Below, in pieces: positions 5,490 to 8,168 of a DNA stretch of 8,168 bases; position 1 is the stretch's first letter, and every line of letters begins with the position of its first letter. The notes under the pieces are model-generated. The model ran no database searches. It worked only from the letters and a program-made list of their open reading frames with translations, and was not told the DNA's origin. The translations under genes were made by a program, and so were the position numbers. Location of the stretch: the NCBI GenBank assembly GCA_002085385.1, contig NATO01000082.1, forward strand, positions 1 through 8,168, in the 5' to 3' direction. This DNA is from a candidate division Zixibacteria bacterium 4484_93. GTDB lineage: Bacteria > UBP14 > UBA6098 > 4484-93.

Positions 5490-6461
5490 ATGCTCAGACT
5501 CGCCGTTGTCGGTGTTGGCCATCTTGGATGGTTCCACGCAAGTCTTGTCAAGGGCTCGAACTTCGCCGAGCTTGCCGGTGTATTCGATATAGATACCCAC
5601 AGATGCAATGATGTCGCCCGAAGACTGGGTGTTTCCGCATACGAGTCGCTCGACACCCTTCTATCCGATGTCGATGCCGTCATCATCGCCACACCGACAG
5701 GAACACATTTCGACATCGGGATGGCGGCAGTCCGGGCAGGCAAGCATATCCTTATGGAGAAACCGCTTACCGACTCCTATGAGAAAGCAGTGCATCTCGT
5801 CGAAAAGGCAGAATCTTGCAATCTTGTTCTCGCTCTCGGCTACACCGAGCGGTTCAATCCGGCATACAGGTCTGCAAAGCCGTTCATTAAAGAGCCTGCT
5901 TATATGGAGTCGGAGCGTCTGACCCCACCATCCGAACGGGGAACAGATGTTTCGGTGATACTCGATTTGATGATACACGACATCGACCTCGCACTCGATA
6001 TATTCGGCTGTGAGCCGCTCTCTGTCTCATCATACGGGGTAAATGTCGTCTATGAGAAGGATGACATATCATCGGCAACACTTTTCTTCACCGGCGACAG
6101 GATTGCAAAGCTAACCGCGAGCCGTGTTTCCCTCAAGCCTACCCGAAAACTCCATATCTTCCAGAGTGAATCCTATCTTTCACTCGACCTGGCGAAAAGA
6201 AGCGTAAATCTTGCCTCGCTTCGCGATATATCATCACCCGGCGTCGAATGCCATTCCATTCCATTCGGCAAGACGAACAGAAAGATATTTGTCTCCAATC
6301 TGCCGGTGCCAGATGATGTCAATCCGCTGTTAGAGGAGATACGGGATTTTGTGGCGGCAGTGGAAACAGGTAAAAAACCTGCGGTTTCCGGGCGTGAGGC
6401 TTTACGCTCCCTTAAAATATCCTTTGAGATTATCTCGAACATCCAGAGACCAAAGCTATGA
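5490..6461 (+). CDS. Gfo/Idh/MocA family oxidoreductase, possibly GnnA-like
   Basis: This is an NAD(P)-dependent sugar or sugar-nucleotide dehydrogenase of 323 residues. The N-terminal Rossmann domain has GVGHLG (8-13), the acidic end of strand two in VFDID (31-35), ATPTGTH (67-73) and the family EKP motif (90-92). The C-terminal domain has GYTERFNPAYR (117-127) and DLMIHDIDLALDIFG (159-173), where His163 and Asp166 are probable catalytic or substrate residues. It ends SGREALRSLKI, usual for the family. ATG 5490 gives the normal N-terminus, though only a weak AGAAGAGA site precedes it. The stop overlaps the lpxB start (ATGA). Family members next to lpxB are common in lipid A clusters; GnnA oxidises the 3-hydroxyl of UDP-GlcNAc on the way to a 3-amino sugar that gives amide-linked lipid A. 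A GnnA role is inferred from position only; the GnnB aminotransferase is not in this window. Confidence 0.88.
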   Translation: MLRLAVVGVGHLGWFHASLVKGSNFAELAGVFDIDTHRCNDVARRLGVSAYESLDTLLSDVDAVIIATPTGTHFDIGMAAVRAGKHILMEKPLTDSYEKAVHLVEKAESCNLVLALGYTERFNPAYRSAKPFIKEPAYMESERLTPPSERGTDVSVILDLMIHDIDLALDIFGCEPLSVSSYGVNVVYEKDDISSATLFFTGDRIAKLTASRVSLKPTRKLHIFQSESYLSLDLAKRSVNLASLRDISSPGVECHSIPFGKTNRKIFVSNLPVPDDVNPLLEEIRDFVAAVETGKKPAVSGREALRSLKISFEIISNIQRPKL

Positions 6462-7588
6462 AATCTGTTCTCATAGTTGCCGGTGAGCCGTCAGGCGACC
6501 TTCAGGGTGGACACCTCGTCCAGAAGATAAAGGAAAGAACACCCGAGGTCAACTTCTTCGGTCTCGGTGGTGACAATATGGCATCTGCCGGCGTGGAGAT
6601 AATAGAAGATGTATCCAATCTTGCATTTATGGGCTTCGCCGAGGTGGTTCGGCATCTACCATACATCCTTCGGGTAAAAAAACAGCTTCTGAAGCTTGTC
6701 GACTCACGGAGGGTATCCGCTGCCGTGCTAATCGACTACCCGGGCTTTAATCTCTCACTTGCGAAGGCTCTAAAGAAAAGGGGTATCCCTGTTATCTACT
6801 ATATCTCGCCGCAGGTTTGGGCTTGGGGAAGACGGCGGATAAAGAAAATCAAGCGTCTGGTGAAAAAGATGCTCGTGGTGCTTCCGTTCGAGGAGCCGCT
6901 CTACCGCGGGGCAGGTGTCCCTGTGGAATTTGTCGGGCATCCGTTTCTGGATTTTGTCAAACCGCATCTCTCCGAGGATGAGTTCAGGAAAAGATTCAAT
7001 CTGCAGGGTAGATATGTTGCCATTCTGCCCGGCTCGAGGCAACAGGAGGTTACAAGACATCTTCCCCTGATGATGTCGGCATTTTCGCTCTTCAACAGGG
7101 ATAAGGATTTCCAGATTGTCATCGCCAGAGCACCGCATATCCCGAAACAGATATACACAGAGGCGATAGAAAAAGCGAAGCTTTCCTCCATTGCAACGGT
7201 TGTCGATAGGTTTGTCTGGGATGTTGTAAAGTACTCCGAATTTGCCGTCGTTTCATCCGGCAGTGCAACACTCGAATGTGCTGTCCTCGGAACGGCTATG
7301 ATAATCGTGTATCGCACGAGCTGGTTGACATATCATCTCGTTCGAGCACTCTCCGACATTCGGTTCATCGGGCTCGCCAACTTCGTCTACGGCAAAAAGG
7401 TCATACCCGAGCTTATCCAAGCGAATTTCACAGCAGAAAACCTCTCGCTATATATGGAAAGGATGCTCGATATCCGATACAGGAAAGAAATGCTTTTGCA
7501 TCTCTCTGTTATAAAGGAGCGTCTCGGCACTCCCGGCGCCGTCGAGAGGGCGGCACGGATAATTATCGGTGAGTTAAATGAAAGATAG
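6458..7588 (+). CDS. lpxB: Lipid-A-disaccharide synthase
   Basis: LpxB (glycosyltransferase family 19) joins UDP-2,3-diacylglucosamine and lipid X into the tetraacyl disaccharide of lipid A at the inner face of the cytoplasmic membrane. The 376 residues are full length. Family motifs: VAGEPSGDLQGG (7-18), FFGLGGDNM (33-41), LAFMGFAEV (55-63), LIDYPGFNL (91-99), YYISPQVWAWG (114-124), FVGHPF (158-163), ILPGSRQQEV (189-198), SSGSATLECA (266-275), IVYR (283-286) and LANFVYGKKVIPELIQ (306-321). A basic stretch (GRRRIKKIKRLVKK, 124-137) and nearby hydrophobic residues fit peripheral membrane binding. The ATG overlaps the oxidoreductase stop by four bases and the CDF start overlaps its own end by 11 bases, so all three are probably co-translated. 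It is the best evidence here for a Gram-negative outer membrane. Confidence 0.97.
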   Translation: MKSVLIVAGEPSGDLQGGHLVQKIKERTPEVNFFGLGGDNMASAGVEIIEDVSNLAFMGFAEVVRHLPYILRVKKQLLKLVDSRRVSAAVLIDYPGFNLSLAKALKKRGIPVIYYISPQVWAWGRRRIKKIKRLVKKMLVVLPFEEPLYRGAGVPVEFVGHPFLDFVKPHLSEDEFRKRFNLQGRYVAILPGSRQQEVTRHLPLMMSAFSLFNRDKDFQIVIARAPHIPKQIYTEAIEKAKLSSIATVVDRFVWDVVKYSEFAVVSSGSATLECAVLGTAMIIVYRTSWLTYHLVRALSDIRFIGLANFVYGKKVIPELIQANFTAENLSLYMERMLDIRYRKEMLLHLSVIKERLGTPGAVERAARIIIGELNER

Positions 7589-8168
7589 TTCGGGTGGAGA
7601 AGCCAGGATAACCGTCATCGGGATGGCCACCAACTTTGCACTTTTTGCCCTGAAACTTGTAGCCGGGATACTGGGTAAGAGCTTTGCTCTCGTTGCCGAC
7701 GCTTTTCATTCACTATCAGACACCGCAACCGATATTGTAGTGCTCTGGAGCCTCAAGGTAAGTTCTCGCCCACCGGATGCCAACCATCGCTACGGACACA
7801 AAAAGATTGAGAACCTCGCCGAACTCTTTATAGCGGTGGCAATCGCAGCAGTTGCCATCAGAATTGCAAAAGGTTCAATCGGTGGTTTCTTCTCAAAAGA
7901 GAGGCATTTACCATCCTGGTGGGTGATATTTCCACTCGTTGTATCCATTGTTGCCAAGGAGATGCTTTATCATTCCACGCTTCGCGTGGGTAAAAAACAG
8001 TCCTCCCTTCCTGTGGTAGCAAACGCCTGGCATCACAGGACAGACAGTATATCCTCCCTTGTGATACTCGTTGGTATACTGATTATGGAGCTTTTCCCCT
8101 CTCTTTACTTCCTCGATGCGGCGCTCGGTGTCGCCGTTGCTGTCTTTATAATTGTCCTTGCAGCAAAA
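7578..8168 (+). CDS. Cation diffusion facilitator transporter (3' end beyond window)
   Basis: CDF proteins export divalent metals (Zn, Fe, Mn, Co) from the cytoplasm by proton antiport as dimers. The first 197 residues are visible, running off the edge; the family is usually near 300 residues, so the last part of the membrane domain and the cytoplasmic C-terminal domain are missing. TM1 lies about 11-33. TM2 carries ADAFHSLSDTATD (40-52) with His44 and Asp48. The loop HRYGHKKIENLAEL (69-82) is typical. TM3 is about 82-96 and TM4 about 113-128. TM5 carries ANAWHHRTD (147-155) with His151 and Asp155. HxxxD in both TM2 and TM5 is the pattern of zinc-type members, so zinc is the best guess, not certain. 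GGTGAG (7568-7573) in lpxB precedes ATG 7578 by four bases. Its link to lipid A synthesis is probably only operon sharing, although LpxC-type deacetylases elsewhere in the pathway use zinc. Confidence 0.93.
   Translation, partial: MKDSSGGEARITVIGMATNFALFALKLVAGILGKSFALVADAFHSLSDTATDIVVLWSLKVSSRPPDANHRYGHKKIENLAELFIAVAIAAVAIRIAKGSIGGFFSKERHLPSWWVIFPLVVSIVAKEMLYHSTLRVGKKQSSLPVVANAWHHRTDSISSLVILVGILIMELFPSLYFLDAALGVAVAVFIIVLAAK

Noticed and set aside
7975..7989. Perfect six-pair hairpin CCACGC/GCGTGG with nearby A-run
   Set aside because: It lies inside conserved CDF codons (HSTLRVGKK), and the A-run would suit a terminator only on the strand without a gene; probably coincidental.

Overview
The window looks like a chromosomal segment of a Gram-negative bacterium. 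It carries lipid A biosynthesis (lpxB) and a secreted surface protein whose C-terminal tail resembles a type IX secretion (T9SS) sorting domain. That combination points to the FCB group or a related candidate phylum of the WOR-3/Stahlbacteria kind. This placement rests on protein style only and is tentative. Nothing indicates a prophage, plasmid, CRISPR array, tRNA or rRNA.

Left part (1-1888). A membrane protein ends at position 81. It converges on a minus-strand gene (99-1574) for a secreted beta-propeller-like protein with a T9SS-like tail. Directly upstream of that gene, in another frame, lies the remnant of a second T9SS-like tail (1571-1681). A perfect-consensus minus-strand promoter (1715-1743) sits upstream of the remnant. 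A divergent plus-strand promoter (1854-1882) starts the housekeeping run.

Middle part (1889-5445). This is the conserved translation cluster rplM-rpsI-rpsB-tsf-pyrH-frr: ribosomal proteins L13, S9 and S2, elongation factor Ts, UMP kinase and ribosome recycling factor. Two members are abnormal. L13 lacks an internal block of about 47 residues while both ends are well conserved. pyrH has no ATG, GTG or TTG at its expected start; an ATA codon sits at the right distance from a strong ribosome binding site, and the next ATG would remove the N-terminal nucleotide-binding strand. The gaps before rpsB and pyrH hold hairpins and very short upstream reading frames that overlap the next start.

Right part (5446-8168). 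A strong hairpin lies over the frr stop. It is followed by a Gfo/Idh/MocA oxidoreductase, lpxB and a cation diffusion facilitator truncated by the window edge. These three overlap head to tail, so they probably form one translationally coupled unit. The oxidoreductase next to lpxB suggests a sugar-nucleotide dehydrogenase acting on a lipid A precursor (GnnA-like), which is an inference from context. I see no clear novel multi-gene system. The most notable items are the deleted L13, the ATA-start pyrH with its structured leader, and the decayed tail domain.
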